Of a stretch of 64,000 nucleotides of DNA, positions 9,153-17,265 are shown one piece after another. Source of the DNA: CALDTK01 sp045110575 (GTDB lineage: Bacteria > Bacteroidota > Bacteroidia > Chitinophagales > Saprospiraceae); contig JBGCGF010000044.1 of the NCBI GenBank assembly GCA_045110575.1, positions 1 to 64,000 on the forward strand. Direction: 5' to 3'. Position 1 is the stretch's first letter; every line of letters starts with the position of its first letter. The notes under the pieces are model-generated. The model had not been told where the DNA came from. It searched no databases and saw only the letters and a program-made list of their open reading frames with translations. Made by a program: the position numbers and the translations under genes.

Positions 9153-9425
9153 CTACGCCGTCGCCAGCTCACCACTAGCATTTAGGCCATTAACAGCCTT
9201 AATGCTCTTAATCTCTGGTACACGACGCATCACGGCATCCTCAACACCAGCACGCATGGTCATCACACTCATAGAACAACTGCTGCACGCACCTAACCAC
9301 TTGATGTGAAGGCAATCATCTTCAACTTTTACGATCTCAATGTTCCCGCCATCGACAGCGAGGTGAGGGCGAACCGTATCAAGCGCCGCATCAATGCGGG
9401 TAATAAGATCTGTTTGGTCTGCCAT
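9153..9425 (-). CDS. NifU C-terminal-domain iron-sulfur scaffold protein
   Basis: A 90-residue protein consisting only of the Nfu domain. The cluster-binding pair C47-x-x-C50 lies in GACSSCSMS. Nfu proteins hold a [4Fe-4S] cluster between two subunits and pass it to target enzymes. It lies 2 bp downstream of the mrp stop on the same strand, so the two iron-sulfur carriers are co-transcribed. The stand-alone small form is common in Bacteroidota. Confidence 0.92.
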   Translation of the reverse strand: MADQTDLITRIDAALDTVRPHLAVDGGNIEIVKVEDDCLHIKWLGACSSCSMSVMTMRAGVEDAVMRRVPEIKSIKAVNGLNASGELATA

Positions 9426-9427
9426 AA

Positions 9428-10510
9428 TTAGTTGACTTGAACCGGTTGCGTCGGTGGACGTGCTTCAAGACGAAGCGCGAGTTGACGCAAGGTGTTTTTT
9501 GCAATATCGGAATAGTAACCCGCTGCTGGGTGATTTGGATCTGCTGCAGGTGGCACGCCACCGTCAGAAGATTCACCAATTCCTTGAACCAAAGGTACTT
9601 GCCCAAGCAATACCGATTTAGACTTATGCGCAAGTGTCTTTCCGCCTCCTTTTCCAAAGAGCTCGTAGCGACGATCAGGCATATCGAGCGGCGTGAACCA
9701 GCTCATATTCTCGACCACACCGAGTATCGGAACATTAACATTGGGCAACAAGAACATGTTCATCGCCTTAACTGCATCATCTAGCGCAACCTGCTGAGGA
9801 GTTGTCACCAAAACAGCACCCGTAATTGGCACTGTCTGCACGAGCGTAAGCTGAATATCACCTGTTCCCGGAGGAAGGTCAACAATCATTACGTCAAGGT
9901 CTGGCCATACAACGTCCAAGAAGAATTGCTTGATGATTCCCGCGAGACGTGGACCACGTAAAACAACAGCTTGCTCTGGCTCGATGATGCTACCGATTGA
10001 CATCGTTGGAATTCCAAATGCCTCAATCGGCATGAGGCGTGGCTTACCATACACGTCTTGCACCTTAGGTCGCTGACCTTTTAGACCTAGCATGGTTGGA
10101 ATACTCGGACCGTACAGATCGGCATCGATGAGTCCAACCCGCAATCCCTGTGCTTTTAGCGAAAGCGCAAGGTTGACACTTACCGTGCTCTTCCCTACTC
10201 CACCTTTGCCACTCGCAACAGCGATGATGTGCTTCACATGAGGAAGCGCCATAGAAGTATCTCCAGGGCGTGACTCTGATTGCAAGTGAATGTGTACTTC
10301 AGCTTTCGCGAAAACATCAACTATGGCCATCTCACAGCTCTGAATGAGAGCAGGCTTTGCATCTGCTTGCAAGCCGGGAACGATCAGTTTGAAACTGACT
10401 TGATCGCCATTGATCTTCAAGTCACGAACACGATGTTCGGGTTGAATCGTCTGCCCAGTAAGCGGATCTTGGACCTTACTGATGGCATGGAGTACGTCGT
10501 CTTTTCTCAT
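9428..10510 (-). CDS. mrp: Mrp/ApbC-family P-loop iron-sulfur carrier
   Basis: A 360-residue protein: MIP18/DUF59-like domain at 1-75, then a deviant-Walker P-loop GKGGVGKST at 101-109 and DLPPGTGDIQLT further on. The family moves Fe-S clusters in an ATP-linked way. The C-terminal CxxC that bridges the cluster in ApbC/Nbp35 is absent: the matching segment reads ENMSWFTPLDMPDRRYE. The frame is open 11 codons upstream, but a TACCTTTG promoter box at 10519-10526 lies inside that extension, so the ATG at 10510 is the likely start and the leader is almost nil. It is co-transcribed with the Nfu gene. Confidence 0.94.
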   Translation of the reverse strand: MRKDDVLHAISKVQDPLTGQTIQPEHRVRDLKINGDQVSFKLIVPGLQADAKPALIQSCEMAIVDVFAKAEVHIHLQSESRPGDTSMALPHVKHIIAVASGKGGVGKSTVSVNLALSLKAQGLRVGLIDADLYGPSIPTMLGLKGQRPKVQDVYGKPRLMPIEAFGIPTMSIGSIIEPEQAVVLRGPRLAGIIKQFFLDVVWPDLDVMIVDLPPGTGDIQLTLVQTVPITGAVLVTTPQQVALDDAVKAMNMFLLPNVNVPILGVVENMSWFTPLDMPDRRYELFGKGGGKTLAHKSKSVLLGQVPLVQGIGESSDGGVPPAADPNHPAAGYYSDIAKNTLRQLALRLEARPPTQPVQVN

Positions 10511-10518
10511 TGGTAGCG

Positions 10519-10526
10519 CAAAGGTA
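10519..10526 (-). promoter_or_regulatory. -7 box TACCTTTG for mrp-nfu
   Basis: Matches the Bacteroidota -7 consensus TAnnTTTG on the minus strand, 9 bp before the mrp ATG. Transcription would start within a few bases of the start codon. No clear -33 TTTG at the usual distance. Confidence 0.6.
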
Positions 10527-10629
10527 ATCTGAACAAGCCGCAAAGACGACTTTGTGCGTCATCGTTACGTCCACAAAACACCAAGAATAGTTCTAAGAAA
10601 TCTGAGGTGTACTAGTCTGTTCAGCGGAC

Positions 10630-10637
10630 TAGATTTG
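10630..10637 (+). promoter_or_regulatory. -7 box TAGATTTG for ribF
   Basis: Bacteroidota-type -7 box 8 bp before the ribF ATG at 10645, again implying a very short leader. Divergent from the mrp promoter about 100 bp away. The -33 element is not obvious. Confidence 0.5.
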
Positions 10638-10644
10638 CGGGCGA

Positions 10645-11601
10645 ATGAAGGTGCATCGCGATTTAGACTCTCTTCCTGCGTTTCGGCGACCTGTCTTAAC
10701 GATTGGTAGCTTCGACGGAGTTCACTTGGGCCACTATGCCCTGCTACAGCGCATAGCTGAGTTAGCCGACCGAGCTGACGGTGAGCGTGTGGTCGTCACC
10801 TTCGATCCACATCCACGTCACGTGTTAATGCCTGATGCGAAACCACCGCTCAAGCTTTTAACCACGATCGAAGAAAAAATCGAGCGCTTTGCAGCTGCAG
10901 GCGTGGATCACTTAGTCGTTGTAGAATTCACGAAGGCCTTTTCCAAGCAAACGGCCGAGGAGTATCTCGACGACTTCCTCTTTGGAAGGTTCAAGCCGCA
11001 CACAATTGTGATCGGGTACGACCATAGGTTCGGTGTTGGACGTTCAGGGAATTTCTTGACGCTCGAAAAGCGAGCGCACGAGATGGACATCAATGTCGTC
11101 GAGATTGTCGCTCGCGATGTCGATGAACTAGCCGTTTCTAGTACACGTATCCGTAAAGCCATTAGTGCCGGTGAAGTCAAAGAAGCGGGCACACTGCTTG
11201 GTACGCCGTATTGGCTATCAGGTAAAGTCGTACACGGACAAGCGATTGGAAGGACCATTGGTTTTCCAACGGCCAACCTAGACCTTGAAAGTCCGCACAA
11301 ACTTCTACCCGTAGACGGTGTCTACGCTGTTCGCATAACGGTAATCGGTAAAGAACCTAAGCACGAAGCCATGCTTTACATCGGCGAGCGGCCGAGCTTA
11401 GAAGGCAAGCGACCACGTACCATTGAAGCCAATATCCTTGACTTCAAAGGTGACTTGTACGGCAAAGAACTGCGCGTAGAACTCATTCAACGCATTCGCG
11501 GTGACGTGACCTTCGAATCTCTTGATGCTTTGAAACAGCAGATTCAACGGGATCGGGAAGAAACGATCGATATTTTCCAGCAACTCAACGCCAAGACATG
11601 A
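10645..11601 (+). CDS. ribF: Bifunctional riboflavin kinase / FMN adenylyltransferase
   Basis: A 318-residue enzyme making FMN and FAD from riboflavin. The N-terminal nucleotidyltransferase domain has GSFDGVHLGH at 21-30 and SSTRIRKAI near 165. The C-terminal kinase domain has the TANL motif in GRTIGFPTANLDL near 205. Length is normal. The stop overlaps the next gene's ATG by 4 bp (ATGA). Confidence 0.96.
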   Translation: MKVHRDLDSLPAFRRPVLTIGSFDGVHLGHYALLQRIAELADRADGERVVVTFDPHPRHVLMPDAKPPLKLLTTIEEKIERFAAAGVDHLVVVEFTKAFSKQTAEEYLDDFLFGRFKPHTIVIGYDHRFGVGRSGNFLTLEKRAHEMDINVVEIVARDVDELAVSSTRIRKAISAGEVKEAGTLLGTPYWLSGKVVHGQAIGRTIGFPTANLDLESPHKLLPVDGVYAVRITVIGKEPKHEAMLYIGERPSLEGKRPRTIEANILDFKGDLYGKELRVELIQRIRGDVTFESLDALKQQIQRDREETIDIFQQLNAKT

Positions 11602-12617
11602 CCACTGCAGTCGTCATACTCAATTGGAACGGAGTTAAGCACTTAGCTACCTACTTGCCGAGTGTCGCTGAGCATAGTCAAGGCGCTCGCGTAATTGTTG
11701 CTGATAATGGGTCGACTGACGACAGCAAGTCTGTCGTTGATCAATTTGATGGCGTTGAATGGTTAGCCCTTCCGGAAAACTATGGTTTTGCCGAAGGGTA
11801 CAACCGTGCGCTCAAACAAGTCGAAGCGGACATTTACGTGTTGCTTAACTCAGATGTCCGCGTCACAGCCAACTGGCTCAATGCTCCACTAAGTCGTTTT
11901 TCAAAAGATGAGCAGGTAGGAGCCGTCCAACCCAAAATACTCGCTGATGAGCGACCTACTGAATTCGAATACGCTGGCGCTGCTGGCGGATACATTGATT
12001 CACTAGGCTATCCGTATTGCAGAGGCCGAATCTTCGATACCGTCGAGATCGACAAAGGTCAGTACGATGATGCGGTTGAAGTAGACTGGGCTACAGGAGC
12101 GTGCTGCTTCGTGCGTGCAGACGCCTATCATGCCCTTGGCGGACTTGATGGCAGCTACTTTGCGCACATGGAGGAGATCGACTTTTGCTGGCGCTTGCGC
12201 AGGGCTGGCTACACTTGCTGGGTTGAGCCTGCGAGCACAGTCTTCCACTTAGGAGGAGGTACGCTTCAGTATGCGAGTCCGCGGAAGACCTACCTCAACT
12301 TCCGCAATTCACTCACCACCCTTACCAAGAACGCTGCAGGAGGGCTTCCGCTCGTCTTTAAGATCATCGTTCGCATGAAGTTAGATGGTGTTGCAGGACT
12401 TCAGTTCATTCTAAAAGGTCAGCCGAAGTTGTGCTGGGCGATCATTCGAGCGCACTTTGCCTTCTATGGCAAGCTTGGAACCGTTCTCGGTCAGCGTAAG
12501 CAAACGCACCAAATTGGAGAAGGCAGCAGTAAATCTGTTTTGGCGAAAGCACCTAAAAGCATCGTTTTCAGCTACTTCGCGTCCGGAAAGAAGCTTTTCT
12601 CGGACCTTGAAAAGTAA
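11598..12617 (+). CDS. Family 2 glycosyltransferase
   Basis: A 339-residue GT-A fold enzyme of the WecB/rhamnosyltransferase-like group: nucleotide-sugar binding VVILNWNG and ADNGSTDDS near the N terminus, a DxD-like LNSDV at about 85, and the acceptor-side FAHMEEIDFCWRLRRAGY near 195. No membrane anchor is clear, although a hydrophobic stretch sits near 250. It probably adds sugar to a surface polysaccharide or glycolipid. The 4-bp overlap with ribF suggests joint transcription. A perfect 14-mer lies near the 3' end. Confidence 0.9.
   Translation: MTTAVVILNWNGVKHLATYLPSVAEHSQGARVIVADNGSTDDSKSVVDQFDGVEWLALPENYGFAEGYNRALKQVEADIYVLLNSDVRVTANWLNAPLSRFSKDEQVGAVQPKILADERPTEFEYAGAAGGYIDSLGYPYCRGRIFDTVEIDKGQYDDAVEVDWATGACCFVRADAYHALGGLDGSYFAHMEEIDFCWRLRRAGYTCWVEPASTVFHLGGGTLQYASPRKTYLNFRNSLTTLTKNAAGGLPLVFKIIVRMKLDGVAGLQFILKGQPKLCWAIIRAHFAFYGKLGTVLGQRKQTHQIGEGSSKSVLAKAPKSIVFSYFASGKKLFSDLEK
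12537..12550 (-). repeat. Dispersed 14-mer GCTTTCGCCAAAAC, perfect copy
   Basis: Inside the glycosyltransferase gene, in anti-coding orientation; the gene reads it as V-L-A-K-A. Confidence 0.85.
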
Positions 12618-12630
12618 CCACAATTCGAGG

Positions 12631-12660
12631 TTGGTTTTTTCAATTGGTCGACTACATTTG
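12631..12660 (+). promoter_or_regulatory. Promoter of tRNA-Val: TTG ... TACATTTG
   Basis: TTG at 12631-12633 and a -7 box TACATTTG at 12653-12660, separated by 19 bp, which is the expected Bacteroidota spacing. It lies about 70 bp upstream of the tRNA. Confidence 0.65.
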
Positions 12661-12728
12661 CAGCAGTCGAAGAGATGACGACCTAATCCGTCTAATTCTC
12701 CGCGACAAACCCTAAAGCGCAAGCTTAT

Positions 12729-12802
12729 GGGCCATTAGCTCAGTTGGTTAGAGCGCTGCCTCGACATGGCAGAGGTCACTGGTTCGAATCCAGTATGGCC
12801 CA
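12729..12802 (+). tRNA. tRNA-Val (GAC)
   Basis: A full 74-nt cloverleaf: acceptor GGGCCAT/ATGGCCC, D-arm GCTC...GAGC, anticodon stem CTGCC/GGCAG with loop TCGACAT (anticodon GAC), T-arm ACTGGTTCGAATCCAGT, discriminator A. The 3' CCA is not fully encoded (the genome reads CCG), so the CCA enzyme at 26.4 kb is needed. Confidence 0.96.
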
Positions 12803-12803
12803 C

Positions 12804-12822
12804 CGAGCGGCGGAGCCGCTCG
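12804..12822. terminator. Hairpin after tRNA-Val
   Basis: CGAGCGGC-GGA-GCCGCTCG, an 8-bp perfect stem with 3-nt loop starting 2 bp after the tRNA, followed by AATTTT. It could act as terminator or processing signal. Confidence 0.5.
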
Positions 12823-12925
12823 AATTTTGAGTTGTGAATTTCGAATTTTGAATGTTCGTGACGCACGTGACGCTATGCGGTCCTTGTGAGACTAACGAAT
12901 CTTTTTGAGGATTGCCTTATCATCG

Positions 12926-12999
12926 CGGGATGTAGCGCAGCTTGGTAGCGTACACGCCTGGGGGGCGTGGGGTCGCAGGTTCAAATCCTGTCATCCCGA
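12926..12999 (+). tRNA. tRNA-Pro (GGG)
   Basis: A 74-nt cloverleaf: acceptor CGGGATG/CATCCCG, D-arm GCGC...GCG, anticodon stem CACGC/GCGTG with loop CTGGGGG (anticodon GGG), T-arm CAGGTTCAAATCCTG, discriminator A. CCA is not encoded. Confidence 0.95.
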
Positions 13000-13007
13000 C
13001 TCATGAA

Positions 13008-13044
13008 AGTCCATTCTCAACGATGTTGAGGATGGACTTTTTTT
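13008..13044 (+). terminator. Rho-independent terminator after tRNA-Pro
   Basis: Stem AGTCCAT-T-CTCAAC / GTTGAG-G-ATGGACT with a GAT loop, followed by seven T. Confidence 0.85.
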
Positions 13045-13047
13045 GTA

Positions 13048-13069
13048 CTGCCTAACCACCGGTTCGCAG
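13048..13069. repeat. Dispersed palindrome, copy 1
   Basis: A degenerate copy of CTGCGAACC-n3-GGTTCGCAG preceded by GTA. Related copies at 13129-13149 and 20208-20228. Confidence 0.55.
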
Positions 13070-13085
13070 TTACATAGCAAGGATA

Positions 13086-13123
13086 AAAAAGCCCTGTCAC
13101 AACTACGTTGCGACAGGGCTTTT
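13086..13123. terminator. Bidirectional terminator between tRNAs and the DoxX-like gene
   Basis: AAAAAGCCCTGTC ... GACAGGGCTTTT, flanked by A and T runs, so it can work for both strands; the likely client is the minus-strand DoxX-like gene ending at 13162. Confidence 0.8.
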
Positions 13124-13128
13124 AAGTA

Positions 13129-13149
13129 CTGCGAACCACTGATTCACAG
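13129..13149. repeat. Dispersed palindrome, copy 2
   Basis: CTGCGAACCACTGATTCACAG, again preceded by GTA; two base changes break the right arm. Confidence 0.55.
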
Positions 13150-13161
13150 TATCAGATAGTA

Positions 13162-14622
13162 CTACAACTCCAAGTCTCCAAAGTCAGGAATATCATTCAC
13201 GTGATACTTCGCAATGACCTTTGAATCCTTCAGGATCAAAAGACCAGGACTGCTGCGGATAATCGTCTTGAGCATGATGTCGTCACCCTCATAGATCGGG
13301 TGAGCAAACTGAACCGCGTGCTTGAACGCATCAACGCGAGAAGCATCTGTGTAGGCCGTAGTGGCAAATACCTTCCAACCTGCTGCTTCTGCAGCGTCTG
13401 CGAAAGGAACGACATGCTCAGTCCACTTCTTCGTGTACCAAGGAGACCACATCGTAATGTCAGCCACCTCACTGCGCTCTTGCATTCCTGCAAAGACGCG
13501 TACAGGGCTATCTGGATTCTCTTCATCAATTACGAACATTGAGTCCTGAACCATCTGCTCCTTGCGCTCCATTCCCTTGTCGTAAAGCTTGTAAGCAACA
13601 AACATCGCCGTGTAGCCTTCGTACGCTAGGACCTCTTCATGCACGGGATTGCCATCACCATCCTCAAGTTCGAACTCGCTGATCTTGGTGTGGGGGACCT
13701 CTAACTCTGAAGTGATCTGCTCTAACTCAAAGTCAGCAGAAGGGAAATCCTTGTACTGCTTCATGTACACGTCGTAAGGAAGCTCTTGGTACTCCCCAGT
13801 TGCCTTGCTTGTGATTCCGTAGGCCAATACGTCTACATTAGATGCAGCCTCTTCCTCAAGTGCTTTGCGCTCACGAATGTTGACGTCTTCGGCAAACGGG
13901 CGGAAATCGTGAATAGGCAACCCCCAAATGAAGTTGCTCATTCCGAAAAGACTCGCTGCAACGACTGATCCCCATCCGATTGCAGAACGTGTAAACGGCG
14001 ATAAGAGCTGATGCATGCTCTTGTTCATCACGATGAAAATCACCGCTGGAATCATCAGCAAACAATCCTTAATAAAGCTGGTGTACGGCTCAAGTTTGAG
14101 GAAATCACCAAAGCAACCACAGTCAGTGACGCGCATATTGGTCTCCACATACTTGCCCCAAGCACTGAACTCGAAGAAGTTGCTTCCTGAAGGAACGTAG
14201 CCCGTCAAGAATGTGAAGCCCGTTAGGATGGTGAAAGACACCATGATCCAGAAAAATGCCCACGCAGTAAACTTCGGCTTCGTACCCAAGATGAGCATGA
14301 GACCGAGTACAACTTCAAGCACGACCATGAACATCGAAATATAAATGCTGATGTCTGAAGACCACTGAAACAGCGGCTCTAGAAAGCTGAACGAAGTTCC
14401 CGCAGCAGTACTACTGAACTCGTCGAAGTATTGCTCCATCTTATAGGCCGTGCCTAGTGGATCAGCCACTTTGACGTACCCACTAAAGAGGAACCACGCT
14501 CCACAGAAATTCTGAAGCAATGAAACACCTAAGTTCTTGGTAGCCTTCAGGGCAAAGTGAGTGATCAAGGTGATCACCAACGACGCCAAGGCGATGTAGA
14601 GGATTAATGTAGTTAGGGTCAT
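13162..14622 (-). CDS. BT_3928-type DoxX-family membrane protein
   Basis: A 486-residue protein with five or six membrane segments in residues 1-235 and a long soluble C-terminal part. The DoxX/MauE-like core carries the motif TDCGCFGDF near 167, with paired cysteines as in redox-relay membrane proteins. The C-terminal half resembles a thioredoxin-like fold but shows no CxxC. The role is unknown; quinone or thiol redox at the inner membrane is a guess from the family. The neighbouring upstream gene is DUF1599, a pairing I recall from other Bacteroidota. Confidence 0.85.
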   Translation of the reverse strand: MTLTTLILYIALASLVITLITHFALKATKNLGVSLLQNFCGAWFLFSGYVKVADPLGTAYKMEQYFDEFSSTAAGTSFSFLEPLFQWSSDISIYISMFMVVLEVVLGLMLILGTKPKFTAWAFFWIMVSFTILTGFTFLTGYVPSGSNFFEFSAWGKYVETNMRVTDCGCFGDFLKLEPYTSFIKDCLLMIPAVIFIVMNKSMHQLLSPFTRSAIGWGSVVAASLFGMSNFIWGLPIHDFRPFAEDVNIRERKALEEEAASNVDVLAYGITSKATGEYQELPYDVYMKQYKDFPSADFELEQITSELEVPHTKISEFELEDGDGNPVHEEVLAYEGYTAMFVAYKLYDKGMERKEQMVQDSMFVIDEENPDSPVRVFAGMQERSEVADITMWSPWYTKKWTEHVVPFADAAEAAGWKVFATTAYTDASRVDAFKHAVQFAHPIYEGDDIMLKTIIRSSPGLLILKDSKVIAKYHVNDIPDFGDLEL

Positions 14623-14751
14623 AGTCCGCTTGTATTAGTCTAGTGAGCGTCTCAATCTCACCTTAAGTGCAACGCTAAAGATCGCGTCTTGGATGCAACA
14701 TACTTCTGTCATTGACAAAGCCTTATGCATTTTCATAAAACTGGCCGAAAG

Positions 14752-15294
14752 CTACTCGGTTTCGTGCTTCATTTTAATCAGCGCGAAAAGAGAGTAATTG
14801 GCGATATCTGCATATCCTCCCTGAACACCTTCGCTCACTTGCGTCTCGCCTTCGTTATCCTCAATCTGCTTTATGCGGTGCAACTTCATCAGAATCAGGT
14901 CGGTCAACGAAGACACACGCATGTCTCGCCAAGCTTCACCATAATCATGGTTCTTCGCTTCCATGAGTTCGCGGGTTTCTTCAGCAACCTTGTCATAAAG
15001 AGAGAGTGCTTCTTCGTGAGGCAGCTCTATTTCGCCATCAAGACCAAGAGAATTCTGGATCAATGCCATGTACGCGTAGTTGACCAATGCAATAAACTCG
15101 GGCTCGATGCCTTCATCCACTTTCGACATCCCGTTTTGCTCTATACTTCTAATCCGCTTCGCTTTGATGTAAAGTTGGTCGGTCAGAGAAGGTAGGCGCA
15201 TGATTCGCCAGGCAGTTCCGTAGTCCTGCATCTTCTTTGCGAAGAGCGTTCTGCACGTGAGTCGTGCTTCAGCATATTGAGCGGCAGTGTTCAT
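14752..15294 (-). CDS. DUF1599-domain protein
   Basis: A 180-residue soluble protein built of two copies of one unit: KMQDYGTAWRIMRLPSLTDQ (about 22-41) and NHDYGEAWRDMRVSSLTDL (about 118-136), each followed by a helix with KAKRIRSIE / KLHRIKQIE. This internal duplication is the hallmark of DUF1599, linked by the literature to nucleotide metabolism or modification; the reaction is not known to me. It is upstream of the DoxX-like gene on the same strand with a 129-bp gap. Confidence 0.88.
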   Translation of the reverse strand: MNTAAQYAEARLTCRTLFAKKMQDYGTAWRIMRLPSLTDQLYIKAKRIRSIEQNGMSKVDEGIEPEFIALVNYAYMALIQNSLGLDGEIELPHEEALSLYDKVAEETRELMEAKNHDYGEAWRDMRVSSLTDLILMKLHRIKQIEDNEGETQVSEGVQGGYADIANYSLFALIKMKHETE

Positions 15295-15480
15295 GGTGCG
15301 AATGTAAGCGCCTAGAACCGTCAGATCGGCCGAGAAATTGAGTTGGTCGAAAATCTTGAAATTGGTTATGCTGGAACTGTCAGATCAGTCGTCAATTGTA
15401 ATTCGTCGAAATACGAACAGTCAAAAACGGGTCCTCTACACTTCCCCTGAAGTCCACTACAATCACTAGCAAACCTCGGT

Positions 15481-15488
15481 TACATTCG
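15481..15488 (+). promoter_or_regulatory. -7 box TACATTCG for the EamA gene
   Basis: A TAnnTTYG box ending 4 bp before the GTG start at 15493. Transcription would begin at or next to the start codon, giving a leaderless mRNA. Confidence 0.55.
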
Positions 15489-15492
15489 CGCC

Positions 15493-16362
15493 GTGTTAGC
15501 CCTAGCCATTTGCATTCTTGCATCGACCATAATCTCCCTAATTTTCAAGGGATTTCAGATCTTCGGAGTTCGTAACCTTCCAGCGATCGTCGTCAACTAC
15601 TTCGTGTGTGTAGTGTGCGGTAGCCTCTTCCAAGGAGAGTTCCCACTTTCTACAGCCATCTTCTCCCAAGACTGGATTTGGCTCGCCTTCGTGCTAGGCT
15701 TCATTTTCATTGGAGGATTCAACCTCAACGCCCTGAGCGTCCAACGGGCAGGAATAGCCGTAACAAGCGTTGTTCAACGAATATCGTTACTGATCAGCGT
15801 TCTCTTTGCCGTCTTCTTTTTCCATGAACCCATGGGCATGACGAAGGGCCTCGGAATCCTAATGGGCATAGCCGCAGTATTCCTGACGGTCAAGTTTGAA
15901 TCAAGTGAAGGCGAAAAAAAACGCAGCAATTGGATCCTTCCTATCGGCGTCTTTATCGTAGCAGGCCTAATCGAGGTTTTACTCACTGTGGCACAACGTG
16001 CCTATCAAGCAGACGGAGATGTAACGTTCAGCGTCACCCTATTCTGTTGGGCTGGTATACTTGGCCTGGTCTGGGCATTGCTCAAACCACCCGCTGATGG
16101 CTCACCACGCTTCACAGGTAAGGACGTACTTGGCGGCATTGCGCTCGGTATTCCGAACTTCTTCTCTATCCACCTCATCTTGGTGGCATTAGGTCAAGGC
16201 TTAGATGCAGCTACCGTTTTCCCCGTACTTAATGTAACGACCATCGTTCTGAGTGCCATAGCTGCGCTCGTCTTTTTCAGAGAGCAGCTTTCGCCAAAAC
16301 AGTGGTTGGGCGTAGGAGTCGCCACCTTTGCAATTCTCTTAATCACCGGTACCTTAGGCTAG
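15493..16362 (+). CDS. EamA/DMT-family transporter
   Basis: A 289-residue inner membrane protein with about ten hydrophobic helices arranged as two EamA repeats (about 1-130 and 150-288). It is probably a metabolite exporter; the substrate cannot be read from the sequence. The start codon is GTG, supported by the promoter box immediately before it. A short linker at about 137-146 (EGEKKRSNW) separates the halves and is encoded through a run of eight A. Confidence 0.88.
   Translation: MLALAICILASTIISLIFKGFQIFGVRNLPAIVVNYFVCVVCGSLFQGEFPLSTAIFSQDWIWLAFVLGFIFIGGFNLNALSVQRAGIAVTSVVQRISLLISVLFAVFFFHEPMGMTKGLGILMGIAAVFLTVKFESSEGEKKRSNWILPIGVFIVAGLIEVLLTVAQRAYQADGDVTFSVTLFCWAGILGLVWALLKPPADGSPRFTGKDVLGGIALGIPNFFSIHLILVALGQGLDAATVFPVLNVTTIVLSAIAALVFFREQLSPKQWLGVGVATFAILLITGTLG
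16287..16300 (+). repeat. Dispersed 14-mer GCTTTCGCCAAAAC, perfect copy
   Basis: Inside the EamA gene, read as L-S-P-K. Confidence 0.85.
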
Positions 16363-16521
16363 AGCGTCTTTATAAAATCTAATTCGCCTAAAAATTGGTT
16401 GGTTTCCTGTTGGTTGTCGTTAAAAATGCTCGGATTAGCCAGCTAAACCTTTCGCTTTTTGCCTATACCAACTGAAAACCTCCTCCATTTCGTCAGACTC
16501 TAATCTCATAAATACGCTCTA

Positions 16522-17175
16522 ATGGCTAGCGACGAATTCAAAACGATTACGGGACCTAGTCCAGAAGGACTTTTCAAAGCGAAGGGCTCTAAGTTCTATG
16601 GCTATGCCTTTCCTGTTTTAGATGAAGAAGAGGTCGCTACTTTCGTCAAAACCGTACAAGACCTGCATCACAAAGCACGTCACCATTGCTACGCGTATCG
16701 CATCGGACTAGACGGTGATCGATGGCGTGCAAACGACGATGGCGAGCCGAGCAGTTCTGCAGGCAAACCAATACTAGGTCAAATCGATTCTTTCGAACTG
16801 ACCAATGTGCTCATCGTAGTTGTGCGATATTTTGGAGGCACAAAACTCGGTGTATCTGGACTCATTGAAGCCTACCGAGAAGGAGCCATCGCTACCCTAT
16901 CTCAGGCCGAAATCATCGAAAAGGTTCAAACACAACGGCTTCGCATCCATACAGACTACGGCCACCTTTCCGACCTGATGAATGCGGTCAAAGGTGGAGC
17001 CTGGGAGATTACTAATCAAGTCATGGAAACAGCTGTAACGCTTACACTGTCACATCGAAAAGATGGATTTACAGAGGCGCTCACCAGTCTTTGGCTGGTT
17101 TTGGCGAAAGCCTACCCGGGTGACGAAAACCTAGAAGTAAATCCAGAAGGATACACGATGGAGGTCTTAGATTAA
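16522..17175 (+). CDS. YigZ/IMPACT-family protein
   Basis: A 217-residue protein. The N-terminal UPF0029 domain has KGSKFYGYAFPV (about 21-32), HKARHHCYAYRIG and the typical DDGEPSSSAGKPIL (about 73-86) followed by VVVRYFGGTKLGVSGL. The C-terminal part (about 140-217) is the DUF1949 EF-G-like domain. The family binds nucleic acid and is tied to translation control; the exact role is not known. Single gene with its own gap on both sides. Confidence 0.95.
   Translation: MASDEFKTITGPSPEGLFKAKGSKFYGYAFPVLDEEEVATFVKTVQDLHHKARHHCYAYRIGLDGDRWRANDDGEPSSSAGKPILGQIDSFELTNVLIVVVRYFGGTKLGVSGLIEAYREGAIATLSQAEIIEKVQTQRLRIHTDYGHLSDLMNAVKGGAWEITNQVMETAVTLTLSHRKDGFTEALTSLWLVLAKAYPGDENLEVNPEGYTMEVLD
17098..17111 (-). 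repeat. Dispersed 14-mer GCTTTCGCCAAAAC, perfect copy
   Basis: Inside the YigZ gene in anti-coding orientation; read as V-L-A-K-A. Confidence 0.85.
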
Positions 17176-17265
17176 GACCCTAGCTAAGAGCATCTCTATC
17201 CGAAAACACATATAAATGTGTTCACATACGAGGCCCTTGGCACAGATATCGCTTTTCTATAGGCT

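Noticed and set aside
15914..15921. A8 run inside the EamA gene as a phase-variation tract
   Set aside because: The frame is intact and the run encodes a normal Lys-rich linker; one short A-run is not evidence.
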